NCBI RefSeq assembly: GCF_046630445.1
Contig: NC_092339.1
Location: 58,682,001 to 58,746,000 of the forward strand
Direction of reading: 5' to 3'
From: Rutidosis leptorrhynchoides
Taxonomy: Eukaryota; Streptophyta; Magnoliopsida; Asterales; Asteraceae
DNA length: 64,000 bases
Shown: in pieces, positions 10,731-22,569 of the stretch
Numbering within the stretch: position 1 is the stretch's first letter
How the letters are laid out: each line of letters starts with the position of its first letter
Notes under the pieces: generated by a model
Database searches by the model: none
The model's input: the letters and a program-made list of their open reading frames with translations, nothing else
What the model was told of the DNA's origin: nothing
Position numbers and translations under genes: made by a program

Positions 10731-11098
10731 ATAAGATCAATATAACCCGAACCTTGGGTGGTTGAAAAAACTTCCTCAAACTGAATTTCAATTTGAGCCT
10801 CGTAATTTGGATCATTCTGAGAATAAAAATATATTGTTTCCAAAGTGTTATCATCAGTAAGTTCACTTTTCCATTCATTTTCATTGAAAAGAACCCACAA
10901 GAACATTTTTAACGTGTGTGATCTTTGACTCACACCTACATAATTATACGCTATTTTGTTTAACTGCATATAGTTAACCTTGGTTGTCAACACAAAACTC
11001 CTTCTAATCGTTGTGTTATCACCAGTAAGCCAACCATTTTGGAATGAAATTTGCCCTCCCCAAAGAAAATGAACCATGAATCGACGAATTATAGACAT
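10592..11098 (-). CDS. MULE ORF gamma, transposase N-terminal fragment
   Basis: The best start is the ATG at 11098-11096 (MSIIRRFMVHFLWGGQISF), because the upstream Lys/His-rich frame back to 11269 looks non-coding. The order FLWGGxIxxxNGW, a basic stretch, VNYMQLNKI, then LTDDNTLETIYFY and QIEIQFEEVF is the N-terminal layout of MuDR-type transposases. It ends at 10592 after about 168 residues, long before the catalytic core. Its 3' end overlaps ORF beta tail to tail by about 140 bp. Confidence 0.55.
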   Translation of the reverse strand: MSIIRRFMVHFLWGGQISFQNGWLTGDNTTIRRSFVLTTKVNYMQLNKIAYNYVGVSQRSHTLKMFLWVLFNENEWKSELTDDNTLETIYFYSQNDPNYEAQIEIQFEEVFSTTQGSGYIDLIQTLEGGPSTSNLHSTVVEYEQERRDEVENVVDPDDGMSNVYHSSS

Positions 11099-11344
11099 TT
11101 TTTTAATTATTGATGTATGAAACTGATTAAGATTAGTTTGAATTGTGTTTTTGGTGTTTGAAACTGACTTTGAAATGCTTGAATTGTGTTCTTGGTGATG
11201 TTTGTGTTTGAGTCCATGATAAGGGTGATATAAATAAATAAAAAAAGATGATAAATCAGATTTTAACATGATAGGTTAGCAGGTTTCAGTCCATAATTGA
11301 GACTAGGGTTGCAGGTTTCAGTCTATAATTGTGACTGGTTATGC

Positions 11345-11590
11345 AGACTGCAAAACCGAAGTTTGAAACTTCGGTTTTGCTGAAAAGCCTGCAAAACCGA
11401 AGTTCCAAACTTCGGTTTAGGGTTTTTGCTGACAGATCACCCAAAACCGAAGTTTGAAACTTCGAAAATGGCAAAACCGAAGTTCTAAACTTCGGTTTTA
11501 CCATTTTTGCAACGATTTTGATTCAGTTTCCATTTTTGAAAGTTGGTTTGAAAAACTTACCATTTAAAAAAAAAAAAAATCCTTTTTTGA
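11345..11590 (-). repeat. right TIR with four CCGAAGTT hairpins
   Basis: Inverted copy of 9271-9500. The hairpins are near 11354, 11396, 11445 and 11475; the third has lost its last arm (ends AACTTCGAAAATGG). Confidence 0.85.
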
Positions 11591-11622
11591 CTAATGTGGT
11601 GTCTCATAAGTTCAAAATAATA

Positions 11623-11933
11623 CCAACGAGCTTCTAGCTCAGTGGTACCCGATGCCTTTGATCCCTGGGCCAACAGTGGGGGAAGCTTTGACACAAGGAA
11701 GGCGCAAGTTCGATTCTCAGTCTGGGCGCTCCGCATGGAATTATTTCTCCTCCGGGGGGAATTTGTGAAGTGTTTTCGGGGGTCTAGCTAGCTGGGGTAA
11801 AAATTGCTCTTGCCGCCACTGTGGGTACTGGGAGGAGGTACTTTTCCGGCACAGGTCTCTTTCGGGGTGGGATTGGTGGGTGCTACGGCACACAGGGTTA
11901 GCGTGTCCCTGCCATATATACACGTTTTGACAC
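11623..11933 (+). mobile_element. tRNA-derived SINE with 15-bp TSD
   Basis: A perfect 15-bp duplication AAGTTCAAAATAATA flanks the element (11608-11622 and 11934-11948). The head carries pol III promoter boxes: A box TAGCTCAGTGGT (11635-11646) and B box AGTTCGATTC (11707-11716), about 60 bp apart, as in tRNA genes. The 311-bp body is GC-richer than its surroundings. A TSD of this length indicates LINE-type target-primed insertion, so this is a SINE rather than a tRNA gene. Confidence 0.88.
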
Positions 11934-11948
11934 AAGTTCAAAATAATA

Positions 11949-12363
11949 AGCCAGATAATTATTAGTTAATCATTAATTAATGAGAAATAAATCAAAATGC
12001 CTTTTTTAACATGTTATAATTGTGGCCAAATTGTCAGTCGACCTTGGTAGTTTATTAGATCTCGGCATGTAAATTTCTAGTGGTGAAACCCCCGATGTTG
12101 ATGTTTTATTCAAAATATCGAGAATTCATACATGAAGCCTTAATCGTGGTTAGGATTGATCAAGATGTTAAAGGTGAGCCTCAAGTTGCGGTGGATGTTG
12201 ACGTAAATGGGTCTGAGTTCGAGATCCCGTTTGTAGTGTGTAGGATGGTTTGATTGAACATGTCCAATTTGATTGTTTTACTTCGAGGGTTGCGGAAGAA
12301 GTGAATCCAAAATCAAGTATTCAAAAGGACGTGGGTTTTGGCGATGTTGAGGGGGTATTAAGG
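11949..12363 (+). other. degenerate coding-like sequence, left part
   Basis: From about 12150 there is an open stretch (DQDVKGEPQVAVDVDVNGSE) ending at a TGA. It continues after the gypsy insertion at 26726. TAAGG at 12359-12363 is the left TSD of that insertion. Possibly a LINE remnant; not identified. Confidence 0.35.
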
Positions 12364-14066
12364 TTTAACGATCAAAAACCAATAACTGCAAAACAATAAC
12401 TTTTTTTTTTCTAAACCATTTTGACACCTAACTCGTTTTAGCCCCAACAAACAACAATGAATGCAACCTGTTTTTGAACCATTAGATACATACAAAACAA
12501 CATTTTCAACAAGTTTAGATATTCACAAACTACCTTCACTAATTAGTATTAACCGACCCATTACAAACAACTATTAAAACTTGACCCATTTTGACATAAC
12601 GAAACCGAAAATTCATGAGCATGGTCTTTAGGATATATCTATCCCACTCAAGAGCACCTATAAACCAACTACATCAAGTTGAGCATATCAACATCCAAAA
12701 GAACTTCACACCAACAAGCTAACCATCAAGCTTACCCTTTCCTTTATCCGCACCCGAATCTATAAAAATGTAAACAACACGAGAGTAATCTAACGCTTAG
12801 TGAGATATTAATATACAAATGTAAATATGTATGCAATCTACTACGTTGGGCAAACTAAGGTATCAACGATACCATTAGAGTCCCACCTACATCCGAGATG
12901 TAAGCTCACCGTGTAACACAATCAAGTGTCATCAACATACTCTAGAGTGCTCTGGAACACCTCTAGAGTCACTACAAAATATACTCTAATGTGTGATCAA
13001 TGCACTAGAGCCACTACAAAATATACCCTAGTGTGCATAAACACACTAAGGCCACTACATTATACTTTAGTGTGCGTAGGCACCCTAAAGCCACTACAAA
13101 TATACTCTAGTGTGCTTAAACACACTAGAGCCACTACAATTCAATCGAATACATACATACAAGTATATATCATGAACTCACCTTAACCGCAAGCAAGTCA
13201 ATTACAACCAAAGCACAATAATTCCTCAAGCCCAATTCCAAGTATCTTAACCTAATCATACAAGCATACATATGTATCACAATTTATTCATACAAGTCAT
13301 TCAAGACCAATTAAACCTAAGGTTCTTCCCTAAACTAACAAAACCCATTTTGACACTAATTAATTAGTTCAAGACTCAAGACTTCAAGTCTTTCCAACCC
13401 ATTACTCATGTCATCCAATATTTAACTTACATAAACATAGCTTTTCATAAGACATAGTTAAAATCATATTTTTGACTCCATCCAATAAGCTTTTTGACAA
13501 CAAGTTTATCTTCATACAAAATTTACAATTTTCCCCAAATTTGGCACATAAACCCTAACCCTAAAATTCGAATTAGGGTTTCACTTAATTGAAAAACCTT
13601 GTTTCTAACAATAAAAACATCATCTAATTACATAAATTTCGTATTTAAAGTAATAAATATTCATACCTCAAAGTTAGGTTACAAAACCCCCAAATCTCTA
13701 GAAAGATGAAGAAGATTAAAATCAAAGCTTCTAGTAGCACTAGCAAGTAGTAACTAAGTTGATTTCACCCTTAGATTCAATTGAATGGAAGAAAATCTAG
13801 GGTTTGTGATGGTTTCGCCCAAAATAGCGTCGCACACTCCATCTCTCGTTCTGTCTTTTTTTATTTCAGCATTTTTAGATTTCAAGCTGCTATCCAGCTT
13901 TATGTAAAAAGCTTTTATCACTTATTAACACTTTTAACCCATCAAAACTTTAAAACTTGCACCATAGGTCCTTTCTCTTACAAACATGGTCCTTTTTCTA
14001 ACATTGTTTTGTTAATTAACACATTAAAAATAATAAATTAATACCTTTAGTAGATGGGCTGTTACA
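12364..14066 (-). repeat. 3' LTR of Tekay-like element 1 (1703 bp)
   Basis: Matches 21258-22569 plus 26332-26720. It contains five imperfect ~45-bp tandem units at 12940-13145 in which CTAGTGTG and CACACTAG arms form hairpins. The 86-residue plus-strand ORFs here and in the other LTR are by-products of that array. Confidence 0.92.
12940..13145. repeat. LTR tandem array of hairpin units
   Basis: Units of roughly 45 bp have the form GCCACTACAAAATATAC, CTAGTGTGC, spacer, CACACTAG. The second LTR carries the same array at about 21832-22037. Confidence 0.75.
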
Positions 14067-17000
14067 ACTCTCCCCCACTTAAATCGGATCGCGTCCTCGT
14101 GATCCAAGCTAGGTGGCAAGACGGAAAGTGTTTAATTATAAATTCTTCTGTTTCCCATGTATACTCCATCTCCTTCCCGTACTTCCATCTAACCTTGAAA
14201 GATCTTATTGGTCTATTCCGAATTAGTCTTACTTTCTTATCTATAATTTCTACCGATTCTTCCACATAACCAAGTTTATCGTTTACTTCAATCTCATCCA
14301 AAGGAACTATTGTAGATTGTGCGGTTAGGCACTTCCTCAAATGAGATACGTGAAATGTATTATGAATTCTCGAAAGCTTCTCAGGCAATTTCAAACGATA
14401 AGATACCTCAGCAACCCTTTCTAATATTTTGAAAGGTCCGATGTACCAAGGACCCAGTTTTCCTCTCTTTCGAAATCGAATGATTCCTTTCCAAGGCGAT
14501 ACCTTAAGCATCATCATGTCACCCTCTTTAAATTCTACCAATCTTCTTTTTTTGTCCGCGTAGGACTTTTGCCTATCTTGGGCCGCCTTCAAACGCCCTC
14601 TAATAACTTCAATCTTCTCATTAGTTTTCATCACAAGATTGGTTCCACCCATCTCACGTTCACCAATTTCACCCCAACAAATTGGAGTGCAACACTTTCT
14701 ACCATATAACATTTCGTATGGTGGCATTCCAATACTAGCATGATAGCTATTATTGTATGAGAATTCTGCTAACGGTAAATATGTGTCTCAACTTCCTCCA
14801 AACTCAATCGCACAAGCCTGCAACATATCTTCTAAAGTTTGAATGGTTCGCTCGCTTTGACCATCTGTTTGTGGGTGAAATGTGGTACTCAACCTCAACT
14901 GTGTACCCATATCTTCTTGAAACTTTCTCCAAAACCGAGAAGTAAACCGAGTATCTCTATCTGACACAATTGAAACAGGGACACCATGTCTAGCTACTAC
15001 TTCTTTAATAAAACGTGAAGCTAGTGCTTCAGACGACGAGGTTTCCCGAATTGAAAGAAATAATGCACTTTTCGTTAAACGATCCACAATCACCCAAATA
15101 GTATCATATTGGGTTCTCGTTGTTTTAGGTAACTTTGTGATAAAATCTATGGTAATATGCTCCCACTTCCACTTCGGGATTTCGAGTGGTTGCAACTTCC
15201 CATAAGGCTTTTGGTGCTCAGCCTTCACTTGCAGACATGTAACACATTGTTCAACAAACTTTACAATGTCCCGTTTCATACCGGGCCACCAATACTCTTC
15301 CTTCAAATCATGGTATATTTTGGTCACACCAGGATGAATAGAATATTTTGATTTATGCGCTTCATCAAGTAATAGTTGTCTAGCTCCGCCATGCTTTGGA
15401 ACCCAGAGTCTACCGTAGCGAGTCATCAATCCCCGTGAATCTTGCTCAAGTAAGTCTATTTGCCCTTTCATTCGTTCTTCATTCACATGCTCGACTATTG
15501 CTTCAACCTGAGCTTTAGAAATCTTTTGAAGAAAGTCATTTGTAATCGTCATCCGTAAGGACTCGATTTGAATCCCCGGATGTTGGCTCTTTCGACTCAA
15601 CGCATCCGCCACCACATTAGCTTTACCCGGGTGGTAAAGTATTTCACAATCATAATCTTTCAAGAGATCCAACCATCGACGCTGACGGTTATTTAGATCC
15701 CTTTTATCAAAAAAGTATTTCAGACTCTTGTGGTCCATGTAAATAGTACATTTAACACCATATAAGTAATGACGCTAAATTTTTAAAGCATGGACCACCG
15801 CCGCCAAGGTAATTCTTCTCGTGCTCTTTTAATTGCCTTGAAGCATAAGCAATAACTCTTCCTCGTTGCATCAATACACAACCGAGCCCGTTAATCGAGG
15901 CATCACAATATACCATCATATCTTCAATCCCTTCAGGCAACACTAACACTGGAGCTTGACTTAACTTTTGTTTTAATAATTGAAACGCCATTTCTTGTTC
16001 ACTACCCCAATCAAACTTCACATTCTTCCACGTTAACTTAGTCAAAGGAGTAGTAATTTTAGAAAAATCTTGAATAAATCACCTATAATAACTGGCTAAC
16101 CCAAGGAAACTGCGGATTTCTGTAGGTGTGGTCGAACGATCCCATTTCACAATCGCTTCGATCTTCCCAGGATTAACTTGAATCCCTTTATCATTCATAA
16201 CATGGCCGAGGAATTGAACTTCCCTCAACCAAAATTCGCACTTAGAGAACTTAGCATATAACCTCTCCTTTCGCAACAGCCCTAAAACTTCACGTAAGTG
16301 GTGCTCGTGTTCTTTCATGCTTTTAGAGTAAATAAGGATGTCATCAATAAACACGATTACCGACTTATCCAACATGAGCCGGAACACCCGATTCATAAGG
16401 TCCATAAATGCCGCAGGTGAATTTGTAAGACCAAAAGGCATCACTACGAACTCGTAATGCCCGTATCGAGTTCTAAACGCCGTTTTTGGAATATCGTCAT
16501 CATGAATTCTCAACTGATGATAACCCGATCTTACATCAATCTTCCAAAAATAACTAGCCCCTTGGAGTTGATCAAATAAATCATCAATCCGTGGTAATGG
16601 ATAACGATTCTTGATAGTCACCTTGTTCAACTCCCTATAATCGATACACATCCTCATGCTACCATCTTTCTTCTTTACAAATAACACCGGTGCTCCCTAA
16701 GGTGAACTACTTGGACGTATGAAACCTTTATCCAATAGCTCTTGTAGTTGACTCATTAATTCCTGCATCTCGGTTGGTATTAGGCGATAAGGAGTCTTAG
16801 CAATGGGTGCAGCACCCAGAACCAAATCGATGCGAAACTCCACTTGTCATTCAGGAGGAACACCTGGAAGATCATTCGGAAACACATCTTCATATTCATT
16901 AACTACCGGGGTGTCCTTGATGGACTTTGATTCCTTCTGAGAGTCAATGACGTGAGGCAGAAATGAAGCACATCCACTAGACGCAAGACGACGTGCACGG

Positions 17001-17824
17001 GCATAAGTGCATATAGAAACAGGTCGTCTTTGTCCTTCTCCTTGAATAATTACATCTTCCCCACTTGGGGTTTTCACCCGAATAATCTTTTCATCACAAA
17101 CGATATTGGCTCCGTATTGACTGAGCCAATCCATTCCTATGACCACATCAAACTCACCCATAGTCATAGGGATTAGGTCAACATTGAACAATATTGAGTT
17201 TACATCAATTTTGCAATTTTTATACACACCTACAACCAACTTGGGCTTATCATCGGCGATTTCTACTTCTAGTGGAAAATTAAGGCTGGATAACGTACTA
17301 CACAAACAAGGAGCAAATCTAGTAGCAAAAAATGAGCGATCAGTACCGGAGTCAAATAATACTTTTGTAGGTATGGAGTTAACCGAAAAAGTACCTGACA
17401 CAACTTCCGATGACTTTCTCGCCTCATCAACAGTAATTTGGAAGGACCTTCCTTTTGGTGTACCCGCCGATTTCTCTAACCTTCTTACCACTTCCTTCCT
17501 TTGTTCTTCTTTCCTTGCTGCATCCGATAAAAACGGGCATTCAGCCTTTCGGTGGCCTTCCCCGTTGCAATTGTAGCATATAATGGCTTTTGATACCTCA
17601 ACTCCACAATCTTTGGCAAGATGACCGGGCTTCCCACAATTAAAACACACCCGAGGAAAAACTACTCCTCCTTTTTTCCCATCACCACCCTTTATTTTTT
17701 TTATTAGGCGAACCACCTTGTTCGAAATTTCTTTTGGGAGTATAACTTTCTTTTTTCTGAGTGTACCTTCCCTCTCGTATAAGCTCGTCTTCAAAGTCTC
17801 TTGCCGCATCAAACAAGTCAACAA
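14062..17824 (-). pseudogene. gag C-terminus and pol of Tekay-like element 1 (PR-RT-RH-INT-chromodomain)
   Basis: Read right to left. Two CCHC knuckles, CFNCGKPGHLAKDC and CYNCNGEGHRKAEC (17650-17535). Protease with LFDSGTDRSF (about 17338-17360) and VVIGMDWLSQYGA. RT with [14 protein letters not shown] (about 16330-16370). RNase H. Integrase with the HHCC zinc region (about 15360-15230), then [22 protein letters not shown] and [11 protein letters not shown], which carry the D, D and E positions. A chromodomain ends the ORF (EIIDKKVRLI, FKVRWKYGKEMEYTWE). Breaks: premature stops at 16847, about 16697, 16079 and 14785, and a deletion with frameshift near 15745-15800. The final TAA (14064-14062) lies inside the LTR. 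Confidence 0.9.
14067..14078 (-). other. polypurine tract of Tekay-like element 1
   Basis: Minus strand GTGGGGGAGAGT directly before the LTR start TGTAAC. It lies within the pol reading frame, whose stop is formed by LTR bases. Confidence 0.8.
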
Positions 17825-17945
17825 ATGATTTGAATTATGACACGCTAATTTTTTTCCTTATCTCATCACGCAACAATCGATGGAATAACTTACACTTACT
17901 CGCTTCATTGTTAACGTATTCGGGATTGAATTGAAGTTGGTCTAT

Positions 17946-18836
17946 TGTGATGACCCGAAAATTTCTGACCAAATTTAAACTTAATCTTTGTATGATTAAC
18001 ATTTTCGACACGATAAGCAAAGTCTGTAAAACTGAATCTCAAAATTTTTGAACTACTTTTATATATTTAAATACCCTTCGGTTGTTTTCGACGATTCGCG
18101 AACAATTATATGTAAATAGATACATATATACTATAACTTAAAAAGGTAACAATGTATTAATTATTTGATACCGTACATTAAACTTATTGGTTTAAATATT
18201 TATTTGAATATATATCATAAGTTGAAATATTTATTATTAAAATTTATTTATAAATAACTTCCAATGCGTATTTAAAAACTGATTTATGTATATTAAAAAG
18301 ATATATACATATATATATAATTTCAAGTTATTTAGTAAACGATAGTAACATTTTCAAATTGCTACAGTACCCAAAATGCTACAGTGTTTTTGAAAATCAC
18401 TATTTGCTACAGTGAATTGCTATAGTGGTATAGTTTATGGATGATTTAAGACTATATTTTGACAAAGGTACGAGTCACGAAATGTAAAATGCAAGTTTTC
18501 TAAGCGTACGAAAATGCGTTCGAGAAACCGGAACCGGGACATAAGTCGAGTGACGACGTACGACATATCGGAACAAAAATTACAAGTCAACTATGCACGT
18601 AAATTTAATATAATATATAATTAATTATATAAATTATATATTAATATTTATATTATGTCGACAAAGATAAAAACAAACGAACCAGGCTGGTGACAGTTGG
18701 CCATGCGATCGCATGGCCATATGCCCATGAAACCATGCGATCGCATGGAAGGAGAAATCAGGCCACACTATAAAAGCTCGACCATTTCTACTTCTGATTT
18801 AATTTAATTTTACTCCGTATTATTTAAATTATTTAA

Positions 18837-18872
<36 letters not shown>

Positions 18873-20138
18873 AAGATTATTATTAATCTTATTATTTTTA
18901 TTATTAGTGTTATTATTTTTGCGATACAAAAATAATAATGTACATAAAATATTACGACGGAGTGCTGTCCAAGTAATTTTCAAAACGAATTTCCGAGCGA
19001 GCTAGAGCTAAGGAAAATATGGGTTACTACCAAGGAAATTATGGGTAATGTTCGGGGGTATTTTTGTAAATCAAACCTCGTGTTTATCATCTCCGATGCG
19101 TCTACGTGCTTTCCTGCAATATTGTATATCAATATTAAACAGTGAGTTTCATTGCTCCCTTTTTAATTGCTTTTGAAATCTATATTTTTGGGCTGAGAAT
19201 ACATGCACTTTATTTTAAACGCAATGGATACAAGTACATACTAAATTCTACACCGAGTTTGAACCGAAAATCCCTTAGCTTTGGTAACTAGTAACTGCCA
19301 GTTATAAGAACTGGTGGGCGCGAGTAGTAGTATATGGATCCATAGGGCTTGACATCCCCGTTTGTTCCAGGTATAGAAAGAAACTCTAGCCTGAACTATA
19401 AAACAGACGTATGCTATTTGAAGTTAGTACACGTTGGATTGCGTGTATTGTACATGTTGGTTGCATGTTAAACGAGGGGTACTTATTATAAACGTTAAGG
19501 CTTGGTTATCAGGGTGCTCAATTTTGTAGAACCGATTGATAAACGTTTCGGATGAAACAACTGAAATCTTGTGGTCCATCTTTTATGTAAAACCTAATGA
19601 TAAACGTTTTGAATAAAACAACTGAGATCTTATGATCAACCTTTACATACAGATGATTTGAAATGTTAAAACATATTGATAAACGTTTTGAATGAAACAA
19701 CTGAACTTTTGTAATCCACATTGATATACGGATTATGTGTAATATTAAAACTATGAACTCACCAACCTTTATGTTGACACTTGAAGCATGTTTATTCTCA
19801 GGTTTCTAGAAGTCTTCCGCTGTTTGCTTATACGTGATACAAGATATGTGCTTGGAGTCATACATGCTATATACAAGAAACTTGCATTCACCAAACCATT
19901 ACCATGTACCTTATTTTGACTGTATTATCAACAGATGTATTATTGTAAACCATTTAAATGGTGATTGTCTATACGTAGGAATCATCAGATGTTAAAAACC
20001 TGGAATTAATATATTCATTTATGAAATACCTTCTCAAACGAATGCAATGTTACAAAACGTATCACATAGAGGTCAAAACCTCGCAATGGGACCAGATGTT
20101 GATGTATTCGTCCAGGTGGATTAGGACGGGTCATCACA
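17946..20138 (+). mobile_element. solo LTR of family F1 (2.19 kb) in gag
   Basis: TGTGATGACCCG at the left and CGGGTCATCACA at the right, flanked by the TSD TCTAT (17941-17945 and 20139-20143). There is no interior, PBS or second LTR, so it is a solo LTR. In element sense it runs on the plus strand. It contains repeated GCTACAGT motifs (18361-18430), two GC-rich palindromes (18698-18748), an (ATT)n run (18840-18870) and the conserved block CCAACCTTTATGTTGACACT (19763-19782). Confidence 0.92.
18698..18748. repeat. paired perfect palindromes CCATGCGATCGCATGG
   Basis: A 22-bp perfect palindrome at 18698-18719, centred on GCGATCGC, and a second 16-bp copy at 18733-18748, inside AT-rich LTR DNA. 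Confidence 0.85.
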
Positions 20139-21243
20139 TCTATGAAATGGGCTCGAAATGTTTTCAAGTCCATAGACCCTTGGTGAGTATTTAGAAACTC
20201 AGTCTTCAACCGTTCCACCTCGGCCTCTGATCGAAAATTCTTGAAGAATTCACCCTTAAATTCCTCCCAAGACAGTCTATCCGCATAATCATTTCCCTTA
20301 ATTACTAAAAGATCATCCCACCATCTTTGTGCAACTCCCCTTAACATACATGTCCCAAAAGTGGTCTTTAATTCATTGGGACAACGAGTTGTTCTAAAAC
20401 AACCTTTAATGTCAGAGATCCATCGACTACTTACTATTGGGTTGAGGTCTCCCGTATAAGTGGGCGGATTACTCAACTTGAAGTCCTTTAAGCTATATGG
20501 CTTTGAAGGAACAATTTCACGATTAACTCTTATCTCTTCTTCATTAATCAAGTTTTCACCTTCAACATTAACATGTGGTAACCGTCGATCAAATTCATTA
20601 CTCACTGCCTCAGTGATCATGCCGACAATAGTAGTCTTTACTGCCTCTTCCATAGTCTCCTTTATCTTCTTAACCATAAAAGGTGAGAAATTTTCTAATG
20701 CCTTTGCTAGTAGGGTTTTCAAGTCATTACCCTCTTCTTCACGGGTGCCACCGTCATTATGGTCTAAACCATCGAGATTCTCTTCATTAGTCGTCATTCT
20801 GAAAGTTAAACACATGTTAGATATATGTTCATAAAATTCTACAACCATGCAATCCTGCCAACAATATCATGCTTCTTCCATTCGGTACTTCATTATGTCA
20901 TACTTTAATGACAAAATACAAAGTTGTAATAACGGTGATCAAGTGTTATTACAAACATCTACATTACCATGTCCACATGACATACAAAGTACTTTACATG
21001 AATTTGACACGACATTCACTCAATAAGTTATACTACACAACCTATGCATACTTGTTCAAATAACAACTTGTAACACATTAGCATGTTAGTTGCCTACCTA
21101 TCTCCTATAGTACTAGGTTTCTATCAAAGCATATAAACAACAACAAGTTAAGGTCCCACATTTTTCACAAAACGTACAATTCCTACGGTTTAAGTCTAGG
21201 AAATCCTACTTCTACAAGTAACCTCCTAGATCCCTTAAACCAT

Positions 21244-21255
21244 GCTCTGATACCA
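21244..21255 (-). other. primer binding site, initiator tRNA-Met (Tekay-like element 1)
   Basis: The minus strand reads TGGTATCAGAGC, two bases inside the 5' LTR end at 21258. Confidence 0.9.
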
Positions 21256-22569
21256 CTTTTAACGATCAAAAACCAATAACTGCAAAACGATAACTTTTTT
21301 TTCTAAACCATTTTGACACCTAACTCGTTTTAACCCCAACAAACAACAATGAATGCAACATGTTTTTGAACCATTAGATACATACAAAACAACATTTTCA
21401 ACAAGTTTAGATATTCACAAACTACCTTCACTAATTAGTATTAACCGACCCATTACAAACAACTATTAAAACTTGGCCTATTTTGACATAACGAAACCAA
21501 AAATTCATGAGCATGGTCTTTAGGATATATCTATCCCACTCAAGAGCACCTATAAACCAACTACGTCAAGTTGAGCATATCAACATCCAAAAGAACTTCA
21601 CACCAACAAGCTAACCATCAAGCTTACCCTTTCCTTTATCCGCACCCGAATCCATAAAAATGTAAACAACACGAGAGTAAGCTAGCGCTTAGTGAGAACA
21701 TAATATACAAATGTAAATATGTATGCAATCTACTATGTTGGGCAAACTAAGGTATCAACAATACCATTAGAGTCCCACCTACATCCGAGATGTAAGCTCA
21801 CCGTGTAACACAATCAAGTGTCATCAACATACTCTAGAGTGCTCTGGAACACCTCTAGAGTCACTACAAAATATACTCTAATGTGTGATCAATGCACTAG
21901 AGCCACTACAAAATATACCCTAGTGTGCATAAACACACTAAGGCCACTACATTATACTTTAGTGTGCGTAGGCACCCTAAAGCCACTACAAATATACTCT
22001 AGTGTGCTTAAACACACTAGAGCCACTATAATTCAATCGAATACATACATACAAGTATATATCATGAACTCACCTTAACCGCAAGCAAGTCAATTACAAC
22101 CAAAGCACAATAATTCCTCAAGCCCAATTCCAAGTATCTTAACCTAATCATACAAGCATACATATGTATCACAATTTATTCATACAAGTCATTTAAGACC
22201 AATTAAACCTAAGGTTCTTCCTTAAACTAACAAAACCCATTTTGACACTAATTAATTAGTTCAAGACTCAAGACTTCAAGTCTTTCCAACCCATTACTCA
22301 TGCCATCCAATATTTAACTTACATAAACATAGCTTTTCATAAGACATAGTTAAAATCATATTTTTGACTCCATCCAACAAGCTTTTTGACAACAAGTTTA
22401 TCTTCATACAAAATTAACAATTTTCCCCAAATTTGGCACATAAATCCTAACCCTAAAATTCGAATTAGGGTTTCACTTAATTGAAAAACCTTGTTTCTAA
22501 CAATAAAAACATCATCTAATTACATAATTTTCGTATTTAAAGTAATAATTATTCATACCTCAAAGTTAG

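Larger units (their letters stand above)
9271..11590. mobile_element. Mutator-like element (MULE), non-autonomous, long TIRs
   Basis: About 230-bp terminal inverted repeats (left 9271-9500, right about 11345-11590) enclose three small ORFs that resemble N-terminal parts of MULE transposases; no DDE catalytic domain is present. The outermost bases are T- and A-runs, so the exact ends and the expected 9-bp duplication could not be fixed. The TIRs carry arrays of CCGAAGTT hairpins. The class call rests on the ORFs and TIR length. Confidence 0.7.
17835..20797 (-). pseudogene. gag of Tekay-like element 1, split by a solo LTR
   Basis: The likely start is the ATG near 20797 (MTTNEENLDGLDH), the second Met of the open frame. 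20139-20797 carries the gag core: GVAQRWWDDL, WEEFKGEFFKNFR and EFLNTHQGSMDLKTF. The frame is cut at 20143 by the F1 solo LTR 17946-20138 and resumes at 17945 with NEASKCKLFHRLLRDEIRKK, followed by a frame change near 17830 before the zinc-knuckle part. Apart from the insertion, the gag frame was still open at the insertion point. Confidence 0.85.

Noticed and set aside
9261-11606. 9-bp target duplication around the MULE
   Set aside because: ATTTGGCAC and CTAATGTGG are not the same; homopolymer runs blur the ends.
12926-13186. 86-aa ORF with almost the same sequence at 21818-22078
   Set aside because: Identity comes from lying in the two LTRs of one element; the frame only reflects the ~45-bp tandem array.
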